Source: Endomychus coccineus (lineage: Eukaryota; Arthropoda; Insecta; Coleoptera; Endomychidae). Taken from it: a DNA stretch of 64,000 nt. Where the stretch lies: positions 13,135,631 through 13,199,630 of the forward strand of contig OY294070.1 of NCBI GenBank assembly GCA_958510875.1, given 5' to 3'. A model generated the notes under the pieces. It did no database searches, was not told the origin of the DNA, and saw nothing but the letters and a program-made list of their open reading frames with translations. Both the position numbers and the translations under genes were made by a program. Shown here one piece after another: positions 1 through 11,116 of the stretch. Every line of letters starts with the position of its first letter. The stretch's first letter is position 1.

Positions 1-2
1 TA

Positions 3-155
3 GATTTAGGCCACAAAATTAAAAAAACTGCACAGCAGTCCAGAGTGAAAAACGAAGAGCGAATAAACAATTTAGTTCGCCAATATGAAGATAGGAAAAG
101 TGGAGGCGAAGTTTTGGAATATTTAAAAGCTGTCGGTCACCATATACAATTTTGA
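3..155 (+). CDS. Partial reading frame, unidentified C-terminus
   Basis: Frame 3 is open from the window edge and ends in TGA at 153-155. It reads about 50 lysine/arginine/glutamate-rich residues, ending ...GGEVLEYLKAVGHHIQF. The charged, helical-looking composition differs from the shadow frames nearby, so it may be the end of a gene or transposon frame that starts left of the window. I do not recognise the family. It does not resemble the beta-ureidopropionase exon at 3345. Confidence 0.3.
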   Translation, partial: DLGHKIKKTAQQSRVKNEERINNLVRQYEDRKSGGEVLEYLKAVGHHIQF

Positions 156-169
156 TATCCTGTTTGACA

Positions 170-512
170 TCCATTTATAAAACTATTAAATGTATTAAAA
201 AATAAACTGGAGGAAAAAATAAACTGGTGGAAAAATGTATTAGTGGAAAAATACATTAGTGGAAAAAGCGGAGTGGAAAAAATGGGTCCCACTCCACCTC
301 AGATATACCCACTAAACACTCCACCTCGTGTGGTAGGCTCGATCCTGCAACCAGAGCAGTCTCGATGATAATTAGGTCTGACGGCCCATTGCATCTTGCC
401 TCACCACTTTCTCGGGCCATCGGAAAAATTCCGCCGTTGCTGGACTCGAACCTGCGAACGTAAGCCACACTGATTAGAAGATCGATGCTTCTACCACTGA
501 GCTACCTGCCCC
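170..512 (-). repeat. tRNA-derived SINE-like sequence
   Basis: Read on the minus strand, 512 to about 430 holds a degenerate tRNA head. It has an A-box-like TAGCTCAGTGGTAGA, a TCTAA anticodon-loop region and a B-box-like GGTTCGAGTCC. The anticodon stem is not fully paired, so it is not a working tRNA. A unique body follows, then a tail rich in TTTTTCCACTAAT-type repeats. This is the usual layout of a tRNA-derived SINE. No target-site duplication was found. Confidence 0.5.
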
Positions 513-599
513 CCTACTCTAATGTTAGTATCACGCCCACTACTAAAATTTCAAATTTTCTTAGTAATGTGGATATTCACGTTGCGTATAACTAATTTG

Positions 600-750
600 A
601 TCAAAAATAACAAAGACAAATCATCCGATGAAGATGAATGTGGAGTTTACAAGCTGACATGTGGGACTTGCCCTATGATATACATTGGTCAGACAAGAAG
701 AACCTTCAAAAAACGAATCAAAGAACATAGACGTACAGTTTCATTAATAA
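600..750 (+). pseudogene. Penelope-like element GIY-YIG endonuclease fragment
   Basis: Translated from about 630, the frame reads GVYKLTCGTCPMIYIGQTRR followed by TFKKRIKEH. That is the core of a GIY-YIG nuclease as found at the C-terminus of Penelope-like retroelements. Only the N-terminal half of the domain survives, and no reverse transcriptase adjoins. A second, frameshifted copy lies at 28860-29000. Confidence 0.6.
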
Positions 751-858
751 TAAATCGGATTCAACTTTTGCAATTTTTTTTTAAATTTAATTATGGAAAA
801 CTATAACTTTAATGATAATTTCAAGAATAAAAGTAATAAATTAAAACACCAGCTTGTA

Positions 859-3184
859 CAGGGTGTCCTCGAACTGCGTGGCTTAAATAGAACCGAAGAT
901 TCTTTGATTCGAAAAAAATTTGATGAGCCTTTTTACTTTTGCCTCAAGTGTCTTGTTTAGCCGGTAGAGGGCTTCAAAGTTGCAAAAATAATTTTGTTTT
1001 TTCGGTATAACTTGAGAACGTGATGGAGGACTTTTACAATATTTGGCAGGTGAGTTACTGTCAATAATAGCCGTTTTTGAAAGCGGAGCATAGAGCCTTA
1101 GAGACCATAGAAATGGCTCAAACTTGATGATGTAACGGGAAAAGTGTCCAGAACTTTTTTGTGGTCGATGTAATTCACTCTATATTTTTTATGTAGATAG
1201 CATATCTAATTTGAAAACTTTTCTTACTCTTAGAAAATTTTGATAAAATCAACGGATTAGCTTGAAAAAAATAATTTTCGAGTCTCTGCAATTTTGGCTT
1301 ACTAATTTTACTTGATTAAAATACCTTAGTTGCCTTTGCTTTTCTAATGTCATTTTGGCATTCGGAGAATTTATCCTTAAAACTGTCAGTTTTTACTTTG
1401 CTTTCCGTAAAAATTTTATAAAATTATGGCTCAAAATTTCACTAACACTGAAATGGTTAATATCTCGGTAAAACACGAATAATAAAAACAATAGAAATGG
1501 GGAAACGATGTGATTATTTAGAAAAAACAAATGCTAAATTAAAAGAAACAACAAAACTTTTTGGGAAATCGCTAAGGCATCAAATGTTCGAAATGTTGCC
1601 CATTTTCCTGAATACACAAATTAATTCGTTTCAAGAAATTGGATTGAACTCTGGCTAGTACTTCAGGATCATTCTTCAATAAATCCGCTTCATGATTAAT
1701 TCGTTGCAACAATTCCTCTCTTGTGTTTACTGGAGCTGCATAAACTTTCGACTTCAAAGCGCCCCATAGAAAGAAGTCGCAGGACGTCAAATCAGGGGAG
1801 CGGGCCGGCCAGTTCACTGGTGCATCGTGTCCTCTACCTATCCAGCGATCTGGATATTCCGCATTCAAATGTCGCCTCACAGCTAATGTGAAATGAGGAG
1901 GTGCACCATCATGGATAAACCAGGCCACGACGAATGTGTAAGGGCAAGTCTTCCAACAGTTCAAGTAGCCTTTGTTCCAAAAAGTTCAAGTAGTTCTCCC
2001 CGTTCAATCGATCGGGTATAACGGCAGGGCCAATAATAAAGTTATCCACAATTCCAACCCAAACATTGATTTTAGTTTGATTCTGAAAATATGTAACTTC
2101 CGTTTCATGAGGATTTTCATCAGCATAGGAATGTTCATTATGGAGGTTAAAAAGACCACATCTCGTGAAAGTATCTTCGTCCGTGAACAGAATTCTTCTA
2201 CAAAAATTGGGGTTTGCGTTTTGTCTTTGGACAATAAGCCGACAGAAATCTAGCCGATGACCTGGATCCATGGGCAATAAGTCTTGAACTGTTTTAATAT
2301 GATAGGGATACAAAACAGTTCTTCTTTCAGTACATTATGAACTAATGATTTTGAGGCTCCAATACGAAGTCCCAAACGTAGTGTGCTTATCCCAGGTTCA
2401 GTTTCAACCGCTTCCAGTATCGCTTCTTCGAGCTCTAACGTCCTTCTTGTCCGTCTGCGTCCAGTTTCTCTGCGATTTGCTTCAAATTTGCCAGTTTCGC
2501 GAAGGTTTGCCGATTTGGAATTCTGCGATGCGGATATCTTTCCCTTCTCCGGCCATTGCAACGACAAAGTCCATAAATCAATAACATATCAACCATTTCA
2601 GTGTTAGTGAAATTTTGAGCCATAATTTTATAAAATTTTTACGGAAAGCAAAGTAAAAACTGACAGTTTTGAGAATAAATTCTTCAAATGCCAAAATGAC
2701 ATTAGAAAAGCAAAGGCAACTAAGGTATTTTAATCAAGTAAAATTAGTAAGCCAAAATTGCAGACTAGAAAATTTTTTCAAGCTAATCCGTTGATTTTAT
2801 CAAAATTTTTTAAGAGTAAGAAAAGTTTTCAAATTAGATAAGCTATCTACATAAAAAATATCGAGTGAATTACATTGACCACAACAAAGTTCTGGACACT
2901 TTTCTCGTTACATCCTCAAGTTTGAGCCATTTCTATGGTCTCTAAGGCTCTGTGCGCCACTCTCAAAAATGGCCATTATTGACAGTAACTCACTTGCTAA
3001 ATATTGTAAAAGTTCTTCATCACGTTCTCAAGTTATACCGAAAAAACAAAATTATTTTTGCAATTTTGAAGCCCTCTACCGGGTAAACAAGACACTTGAG
3101 GCAAAAGTAAAAAGGCTCCTCAACTTTTTTTCGAATCAAAGAATCTTCGGTTTTATTTTGGCCACGCAGTTCGAGGACACCCTG
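859..3184 (-). mobile_element. Tc1/mariner-type element with about 600-bp terminal inverted repeats
   Basis: The ends CAGGGTGTCCTCGAACTGCG (859) and its complement (to 3184) are flanked by TA. The arms pair over about 600 bp (859-1458 against 2591-3184). They are so long that both contain the transposase start codon and first eleven codons (MAQNFTNTEMV). The single transposase remnant runs on the minus strand between the arms. The element may have landed in an intron upstream of the last beta-ureidopropionase exon. Confidence 0.75.
1572..2623 (-). pseudogene. Broken Tc1/mariner-superfamily transposase (DUF4817-type N-terminus)
   Basis: The remnant starts at 2623 with MAQNFTNTEMVDMLL and a helix-turn-helix region (YPHRRIPNRQTFAKL). 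It shifts frame near 2500, continues to LRIGASKSLVHNVL, shifts again near 2300 to a catalytic region with ILFTDEDTF, and again near 1940 to HDGAPPHF and ARSPDLTSCDFFLWGALKSK. These are the three acidic motifs of the DDE/D superfamily. At least three frame breaks make it non-functional. The family usually encodes about 350 residues, close to the total preserved here. Confidence 0.7.
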
Positions 3185-3344
3185 TATAAAAGCGAGAATC
3201 AAATTTATATTAGGAATTGTCGTTGGCAAAATTTCTGTAATTTCCATTTTCAACCTCTAATATTGAATATGTTATTTTTACTCTTACGTTTGGGTCTGTA
3301 GTGAATATAAATTTGCGTATGTTAATAATAAATTGTGTTTTCAG

Positions 3345-3515
3345 GGTTTATCGAGAACAAGAAATGGCTTATTAATTGTAGAAATGGATTTAAATTTGTG
3401 CAGGCAAATGAAAGATCACTGGGGATTTCAGATGACACAGCGACTAAGTATGTACTCAGAAGCTTTATGGAAAGCTGTCCAACCTAATTTTGTCCCACAA
3501 ATAATCAAAAAATAA
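3345..3515 (+). CDS. pyd3: Beta-ureidopropionase, last coding exon
   Basis: An acceptor (TTGTGTTTTCAG, ending 3344) precedes 56 codons and a stop. The peptide runs GLSRTRNGLLIVEMDLNLCR, then QMKDHWGFQMTQRLSMYSEA, ending in NFVPQIIKK. This matches the conserved C-terminus of beta-ureidopropionase (GLSR.R.GLL...DLNLC.Q..D.W.F.MT.R...Y), the third enzyme of reductive pyrimidine breakdown, which hydrolyses N-carbamoyl-beta-alanine. Only this exon is in the window. The upstream coding exons, including the catalytic Glu-Lys-Cys region, must lie to the left, beyond the transposon at 859-3184. The exon starts in phase 0. Confidence 0.8.
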   Translation, partial: GLSRTRNGLLIVEMDLNLCRQMKDHWGFQMTQRLSMYSEALWKAVQPNFVPQIIKK

Positions 3516-4259
3516 TTTGTATGAGAGAGAAACTTGAGAAATTTAAAACATCATAAGTATTGTTATATTATATGAATAATTATATATTTTTTACTTTGTA
3601 CTCCGATTTGATCCAACAGTTCATTAAATATACATATTATTGAAGGATTAACAGTTTCATAAATTCCGTATGTATTTCCAAATCCATAGCATTTTTATGC
3701 TGCCGTTGGTCGCTCGTCTATAGCGACTAAACTGGTCACGTGATTGTTTCACGTGACTTCTACGGTTTAGATTTGTTAACTAGAATTGACTGTTTTCGAA
3801 TCTACAGGTGATCCAGTTTGAATCACATTAATTCTACTTTCCCCAGAAAATAACTTTCGAAAGTTCTTAATAACCGAGATATAGTCCTTCAAAGTTGGAA
3901 ATAAATAATCGTTTTTTGCGCGAACTTTTGAACCGCTAAACCAATTTTGTTCAAATTTTAACTAAAGTTTACTAAAATGAGTCTACATCTAACAATAATA
4001 ACGCGGTTCATCAGTTTCAGAAGCGCAGATAAAGGTTGACGTTTCCCCTTTTCCCCCTCTAGTTTTTATTTCCCTAGCTATTTTCCAAAGATAATGAAAT
4101 ACTTTTGATATCTACGTTTAATTTAGTAATAAATTTGCTCATATTTTGATTAGATTTCGATTTTAAGATATTTTGGCTTGAAATTTCGAAAAATGTCTTG
4201 CTTTTGTTGGATATCTCACCCCTATTTTTCGAGATTTACGCGTTTGATCAACTATTCAG
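3516..4259. other. Gene-free stretch
   Basis: AT-rich sequence downstream of the beta-ureidopropionase stop. I see no coding frame, tandem repeat or terminal repeat. The 3' UTR of that gene probably occupies the first few hundred bases. Confidence 0.5.
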
Positions 4260-5470
4260 GGGGGAAGTCAAATATCTCGGGGTGACACTAGACTCGAAAC
4301 TGACTTGGAACCAACATCTGGGAAAGGTAATTAAAAACAGCGGAGACCTCATTATTTGTGGTCGGGCGCTCCTTCGGGAAAAAATGGGGGCTACGACCGA
4401 ACATGGTGTACAACATGGTGGTTAAACCCGCAATAACATATGCCTCTTTGGTATGGTGGCCTAAAACACAACAAACAGGGACCACGACAAGACTAATCAA
4501 GGTCCAGAGACATGCATGTCTTGGGATCACAGAGACCATGAAATCTACGCCCACTGCAGCAATGGAGACACTACTGGGATTACCTCCCCTCCAATTGGTA
4601 ATCCAAGGAGAGGCAAGGCTTGTTGCCTTTAGAATATAAAATACACTGGAGAATGTTCACATTGAGCCAAGACACATGAGTATCTTAAAAATCGTGATCA
4701 GGGACGTGTTAGGCATGAGAACAGATCCCATTCCAGAGCGATACTCTTTAACATTCAGTGTATCAGCACCAGATAGATCTGAATAGAAACATACAGACCT
4801 AGGCGACATTCTACACGGAAATATCTGGTATACAGACGGGTCTAAGACTGAAAAATGTGCAGGTGCAGGAGTATACTCAAGAAACCCAAATACTGGCTTC
4901 AGCTATTCATTGGGTTGAGAACACATCTCTGTCTTCCAAGCAGAGGTATATGCAATCCTCCAATGTATGAAGGAATCGGAGAGCCTTCGAAGATGAGCAG
5001 ATCCACATATTGACAGACAGTCAGGCTGCACTTAAGGCAATGAGAAGTCAGGAAGTGACATCTCGTCTGGTATGGACATGAAAATAAGAACTTGAAATAC
5101 TGGCAGACCGAAACCATGTTAAGCTGATCTGGGTGCCGGGAGGGTCAGAGAACGTTTCAGATCCAGAACAGACCACGAGGGTACCAAAACGTACAGCACG
5201 AAGGTCTGTAAAAGACTGTATCATGGAAAACCACACAAATACTGTGTAAATGCGAGGCACTGGATCGCAAAAGACAGTCAATTTTTGGAAATCCTAACGG
5301 CGAATCAGAATTATACAGTTCCCAACCAGTAAAGGACTTGCACAAACTCGAACAAGGTACAAAAATACTCGAGTGGATACCGTAAAGAAACAAAACAATG
5401 GCGAGATACAATGGGCTAGCAGGCCTAAGTATCAATGGAGGCAATAGCCAGACAAGCCCACAAAGGGGGT
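4260..5470 (+). pseudogene. LINE remnant: end of reverse transcriptase plus RNase H
   Basis: From 4267 the frames give VKYLGVTLDSKLTWNQHLGK, then (shifted) KKWGLRPNMVYNMVVKPAITY and ASLVWWPKTQ. This is the thumb/post-RT region of insect LINEs. At about 4825 follows an RNase H-like IWYTDGSKTEKCAGAGVYSR, then FQAEVYAILQCMKE and LTDSQAALKAM-type motifs across frameshifts. Non-LTR elements with RNase H belong to the I/R1/Jockey-like groups. Many frame breaks show it is dead. Confidence 0.65.
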
Positions 5471-5549
5471 GAAGTTTTCAGTGAGTATGCCTAGAATGGT
5501 GACTCTCACAGTGGACCATGAGACCGAAAGGCTCATAGCTTTTTGGGAA

Positions 5550-5995
5550 AGTGGCCTCATCACTCCATAAAATATGGAAAAATTTTGATTTTGAGAACAC
5601 AAAATTCAGTATACGACTATATTTTACACTGGTTGTAAATGATATACTCTTTGATGACGGTTTTCAAACGAAACTAACAGAAACGTTAATGAATGTTCTC
5701 AAATACACGTGCATTTGGTATCCTCCGATTTGGATAAACTCGATGATATTCCCTGACGGCTGCTGCGACATTTCCATTGCAGAATCCTTAAACGAAATGT
5801 ATGTCTGCAGACATACGGGACAGGTGGTCACTTCCAGCAGATCGTTTACACCGAGCCGAAACAAGGTTGGTGCCAAGAAAGATTCCTGTGGAACACCAGC
5901 GACAAATAAAGAAGAAATGTCGTTGATAAATAAATTTAATTTGGTCCAAGTAATGACCCTTGAGGTACACCTGAGATCAAATGATTGGTAAATCC
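5550..5995 (-). pseudogene. Mosaic of LINE RT and mariner-type transposase fragments
   Basis: On the minus strand, 5990-5830 gives a degenerate GVPQ...L.PTLF...NDLL stretch, the RT motif that is normally GVPQGSVLGPxLF. Below it, 5800-5650 reads GFCNGN, then VREYHRVYPNRRIPNARVFE, like the N-terminal helix-turn-helix of the transposase at 2623. The two fragments abut, indicating nested old insertions. Confidence 0.45.
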
Positions 5996-6113
5996 AAAGC
6001 TAGACATTTTATTAAATAAAATAATGTGATCCATTATTTTATCAAATGCCTCAGCAAAATCTTTAAAATTTGAACAAAATTAGTTCAGTTCGGTTTATTT
6101 TTGATCCTTTATC

Positions 6114-7286
6114 CAGAGAGATTTAAGAATAGAGAGCGCTAAAGGATATATTAGTGACCGGACTTAATGAATTTAGAGCCGCGGAGTGGGGATGAATGAG
6201 TTACCAAGCTTCCCATACCATAAAATTTTTCTCTGTACGAACTACACTAGCGGAAGACTCGACGTCGGAAGAACCATCGACATATACATATGGACTGCGC
6301 GTGGCAATCATAAGCGCGGGTAGTGCCGGCGAGAGAGAGGGGAAAACGAAGAGGCCTAATACTATCTTTATCTATCGCGTTTCTATTAGCCGCTGCGTTG
6401 CCATGGAAATGCAACATGACTGTAGCTAGTATGAAGCAATACACACGACCACGGTCGTATACGACCGTGCACACGACTCATTGACTGACAGTTACTTAGT
6501 GACCATAACATTGCATCTATTAATTGAACTAGAACAATATCTATGGCCGTCCACCATCAGTGCATAGAAGACATAATAAACACTGAAGCACACAGTCAAA
6601 GTGTTCAGTGTCACCATCTATTATGATACACTTGAAACATTATTAATAATCTTATTGTCAGGCATATTATGTTTATTTCAACAGTAAGTCTATTGTTAAA
6701 GTATCAAATTTGATTAATTAAAGTACAGAAGTCGATGAAAATGTCCAATGATAATTTAATACATTGTTTCACAAGAATTATGCTGAAATAATTTGCTAAT
6801 GTACAAGTAATCTGCTGAATTTACTTTTGAGGTTAGTTAAGTTACATTCTGGTCAAAATATCACAATTCATTCTTTGTCTTCTTGATTAATTAATTAATT
6901 GTATTGATGATGTCTCGTTTTTTATTAACCATAACTTGTATTTACTTATGATAATTTAAATAATTTTTAAATTATAATTTTGACGTGAACGTACTAGCTA
7001 CAGTCATGTTGCATTTCCATGGCAACGCAGCGGCTAATAGAAACGCGATAGATAAAGACAGTATTAGGCCTCTTCGTTTTCCCCTCTCTCACGCCGGCAC
7101 TACCCGCGCTTATCATTGCCAGGCGCAGTCCATATGTATATGTCGATGGAAAGAACGAATTGTGAATGCCGCGCATAGAGTACGGGAAATTTGTTGGAGG
7201 GGAGAAATCGGTTACTACTCAATCCCGGTCACTCGATTAACATAGGCTTTTATGGGACTAGCGCTCTCTATTCTTACATCTCTCTG
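6114..7286. mobile_element. Non-autonomous element with long inverted arms and 8-bp TSD
   Basis: The ends read CAGAGAGATTTAAGAATAGA (6114) and the complement of CAGAGAGATGTAAGAATAGA (to 7286). They are flanked by CCTTTATC and CGTTTATC, an 8-bp duplication with one mismatch. Subterminal arms 6262-6429 and 6994-7165 pair almost perfectly. The roughly 560 bp between them is AT-rich with no transposase. The 8-bp TSD suggests hAT-like mobilisation. Confidence 0.65.
6450..6469. mobile_element. 20-bp insertion made only of two transposon tips, 8-bp TSD
   Basis: The perfect palindrome CACGGTCGTATACGACCGTG is flanked on both sides by the identical octamer CACACGAC (6442-6449 and 6470-6477). Its half-site equals the terminal bases of the elements at 8554 and 12613, which also make 8-bp duplications. 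It sits in the left part of the 6114-7286 element. Confidence 0.7.
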
Positions 7287-7547
7287 CGTTTATCAGCTCC
7301 TAAAGTTAATAGACCCCGCTGAATAATAGGTTTCCTCTATGAATTTGATTATTCCGATAAAGCGAAATCTAGATACCTGTCGATGCTCCACCTGAACGTT
7401 CTTTGTTTACTTTTGATGTTCTTATTTTGAAGTTTCAAAAGTGAAGGTGGAACGTCATAACAAAAAATTATTGTTTCCTAAATTACTGGCGTCATACTAT
7501 TTCTCCTCTAAATTTTCATTGCCATTAAAAATCTGATAAATTTCCAA

Positions 7548-10101
7548 ATGTCTTCTCCAAAAATCGTCGAATTGAACGAAAACAATATATGCAAAATGTG
7601 AGTATCTGTTTATTAAGGTTAGGAAATAATTTTTGTTTGTTTATTTTACCTACTACTGAGTGCAATAATACATTCAATTTCAGATGCGAAAACGCCTTGG
7701 CAAAATATGTTTGTCCCCGGTGTAAAGTTGTATATTGTTCCCTAAAGTGTTATCAGTCAGAAAAACATGCCCCTTGTTCCGAAGCTTTCTATAAAGAGAG
7801 TGTGATCGCAGAGATGAGAATAAGCGAGAACGATCCAACCCTCAAAACCAGGATGTCTGAAATATTGAAACGTATACATGAAACCAATCCTACCATCGGA
7901 GAGTATGCCGAATATCATAGTGACGATGATGCACCAGTATATGACGCTAATGAAACAGGTAGTTTAGATTCTGACGACGATGAAGACTTCTCTGACATTG
8001 CAGATCGACTAGCCGATGTTGACTTGGACGATGCAGAAAAAGTATGGGAGAAACTAACTAAGGATGAGCGACAAGCTTTCGTCTCATTTCTGCAGTGAGT
8101 AGTATTCCATAGACATAGTGGATAAGTATTAAATTATTTGATGACCAACATTTACAGTTTCTATTTTTGAAATAAATAAGTTCTCTTAACTAATTAATAA
8201 CAAAATAAAGTGTTAGCTTTTGAAAGCTGTAGGATATTGCAGGAATTATTTTAATTTACCTTATTATCAATGTAGTATCTAAATATCAATATTTCCTCTA
8301 GTATCGCTAATAATTGCAGTTTGCAGTTGTGATTTTAATATTTTTGCAGTTCATAGATTCCGCCGTTTAGACTTAGTTGAAACGTTGAAACCTTAGAATA
8401 TATAACGGAATTAATGAAACTTAAACGAGTTGTCAAGAGATGGCTTGTCAATTTTCATAGACTTAGAATTAGGCAGTAATATTCTATAGTCCAATGTATG
8501 AACAAATGCAATGAATATTATTTTCTGTGATTGATTTCCTGTAAAGTTTCTATCACGGTCATATATACAGGTCTGGAATCTCTATGTTTGACATGTCGCC
8601 AAACTCGTAGTCCCTCGCTCAGCCACCAGCTAGCGCATGAATCGAAGTCTGTTGTCAGGATTAGGCGCCATATCGTTCAAATTTCAAGCCCCACAATACA
8701 AAGATTGATTGATAATAACCGCACATTTTCAGTAAAATAATGTTTCTCGTAACGCAATATTTACTATTCTGATTTGAGAGAGGAATACAACTGTTACTCT
8801 TGTCAAAATTTATTACTCACCTTACTTCCCCTTTTTCGTTATACATGACGAAGTGATGCTCGCACACATGAAGGACCTCGTTAAAACGATTTCTTTCCGG
8901 AATCGCAAGCATCCACTTTTTTCGCAGTTCCGCATCTTTCGGCACTTTAAAAACATAAGTTTTTTCGACACAATGCACGGTTTCGTCATTTTTTTCTAAA
9001 AACGCCGGTATTCCTTGTGTTTACAAGTCAACAATGACAGTTGCCAGAGAACATCTCTCGACTCATGCGCCACCCTTTTGGTACTACGCAACAGATGACG
9101 CTTAGCGGATTCACTTCTCACATAGGAAACACCCTCGAGATTCCAAACCTGTATATACGACCGTGGTTTCTATAACCCTGAACAACAATCGTCGATGTAA
9201 TTTTACCTTCCCGAGCCGATTGACCTATAAATAAAGATCAGTGGTTCAGCCTGGGTGTTCTAAAACATGACTTCTTTGTAGATCTGATGACGTAGCGAAT
9301 TTAATACCCCAATGGGACCCATGGTGGTCATTCCGCCAATCGCCATCACAAATGGTCGTCGAGGCAAATGAGGATACCGGCAACGACGATTATTTCAAAG
9401 TACATTGTCCGCCAATAATGGACATCAGCGATTTTGATAACATTTGTAAGAAACCGCCAGCAGATTGTGTAAAATACAACCTCGTCAATATATTGGCAGC
9501 TTACGCGTTCATGACCAAATATTTCAATGGCGATTACAAAGACTATGCGAAAGAAGCTGCCAGTTGTGTGTCAACGGGCTCCGGTTGTCTCAAATCGAAT
9601 CAGAATTTCGAAGATTACGGTATAGCTTATAAGTCGGTGGAACAGGCCTGTATAAATGTAAGTTGGACTTATTCAAAATATTTTTCTGTTAATTCTTGAA
9701 TGTGTTTCAATAGTACACCGCAAAATTTTCATAACAGTTACTAATTCGCATTTAAATATTATTTTGATATAGATATATTAATGTGTTCGTTACGATTTTA
9801 GTGCGAGTGGATGATGACGGATGCCCAAAATTTCACAGTGATGAAAGAAGATTTAGACAAAATACTCGAAGGACCACGTAAAACAGAACCTAAATACTAC
9901 ATTCTGTGTGCGTTGTCCGATCTCTATGATTTATTCGGAACCGCATTAAATCAGAAAGACGACGCTACGCCGAATTCATTTGTGAATAAACTAGGCGATC
10001 AAGCACAGAAGATCAATTTTGACAGTCCGGAAAAAATCAGAAATTATATGAAAAAAATCGAATATTTTGCATCTTACTCAAAGGATCATTTCACTTTATA
10101 A
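7548..10101 (+). CDS. ZNHIT2: Zinc finger HIT domain-containing protein 2 (four exons)
   Basis: Exons 7548-7597, 7684-8094, 9282-9657 and 9802-10101 join through GT-AG introns into 378 codons plus stop. The start is the ATG of MSSPKIVELNENNICK, which restores the first zinc-binding CxxC across intron 1. The HIT zinc finger reads CKICENALAKYVCPRCKVVY, then CSLKCYQSEKHAPC and EAFYKESV, the ZNHIT2-type continuation. An acidic stretch (SLDSDDDEDFSD) follows. Exon 3 opens with SDDVANLIPQWDPWW, the PxWxPWW hallmark of ZNHIT2, and exon 4 opens CEWMM. The human protein is about 403 residues, so length fits. ZNHIT2 is a cofactor linked to the R2TP/RUVBL machinery and U5 snRNP assembly; that role is known for the family, not seen here. 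Intron 2 carries a transposon (8554-9165). Confidence 0.85.
8554..9165. mobile_element. Non-autonomous DNA element in ZNHIT2 intron 2, 8-bp TSD
   Basis: It begins CACGGTCATATATACAGGTC and ends with the complement of CACGGTCGTATATACAGGTT. It is flanked by GTTTCTAT on both sides (8546-8553 and 9166-9173). The interior shares long blocks with the element at 12613-13038 (CTCGCTCAGCCACCAGCTAG; TTCCGGAATCGCAAGCATCC). No transposase frame is visible. The superfamily is unassigned; the TSD length fits hAT, P or Merlin. Confidence 0.8.
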
Positions 10102-11116
10102 ATTCTCATTTTTGTGATGTATAGAATATAAAAATGTAATAAATCAATTAAATAAATCCTTATACTTCTTTCTGGGTTTAATTTTTACTCGTTTTACGCG
10201 ATAATAAACTGATGTAAGCTCATAGTCTTTATAAGTGATTAAGAACAACTCAATAATCGTTATTATGTACCATGGGAATTCTTTGTACATGACCATTCAG
10301 CTTCACGTCTCATTGAAATTGTAGAGTCTGATGATTATTTATAAACACCTTTAACTTATTCAAGTTTGCTATGATTCAATCCCCTGGGACATTCATAGAT
10401 TTTGATACCGACATTTACGATAACGAAAATGACTCTAATCTCAAGAAACGAATTAAATAAGTAATTTCACTGTAAGTATTGGTGAATATGATCGATCAAA
10501 TCGTGTTTCATTTGGAAAACGAATTGTTATAGTTCGACTGTTTAATAATTTTAATGACATTTTCAACGAAGTAATTTTATTGTGTCTAGCGATCTTATAA
10601 AATCGAAGTACATAATACACTTACCAAAACAGTATTTGTCGTTCCACCTATGGTCTGGTATATGACATGCTTTTCTGATACACTTTTTGAATTCACAAAA
10701 TTCGAAACTATTCCAGAAATAAATGTTCTTCAATCTTTACTGATTCACTTTTAAAATAAAATTGAAACAATCACGTCTACTGTGTAACACAGAAATGGAT
10801 TTTGTGTTATGGAATCCATTCGCTTTTTGCCTTTGAACCAATTAATACCATAGACCAATATATCGCTGACACATAGAGTTATTACCTCTATACCACGGTC
10901 GGTGTTTACCTTCGTGACAAAGATTCAATATTTTTGTGTTCCAAAGTCGTCATAGAATACAATGATCTCTGCACACTGAAATTTTGAAAGTATTTCCACT
11001 GAGGCATTTGACATTAAATATCATAGAATTTAAGTTATAATAAAGTCTATGACTGTCCATAGTTTTCAATAACCTTACTTTTATAGTTCAGATGAATGTA
11101 CAATTGAATTCATGAA
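10102..11116. other. Intergenic, no gene seen
   Basis: The ZNHIT2 3' end has AATAAA-like signals at 10138-10155 (GTAATAAATCAATTAAATAA). The rest is AT-rich with no sustained frame or repeat. The WDR18 promoter must lie in its right part. Confidence 0.5.

Noticed and set aside
430..512. Functional tRNA gene on the minus strand
   Set aside because: The A and B boxes are present but the anticodon stem does not pair; it is better read as a SINE head.
7548..8098. Truncated ZNHIT2 lacking its C-terminus
   Set aside because: First impression only. The in-frame extension upstream of 9352 reads PQWDPWW after an acceptor at 9281, so the gene continues past the transposon-bearing intron.
9352..10101. 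Separate cysteine-containing secreted protein gene
   Set aside because: These two frames are exons 3 and 4 of ZNHIT2, and there is no signal peptide.
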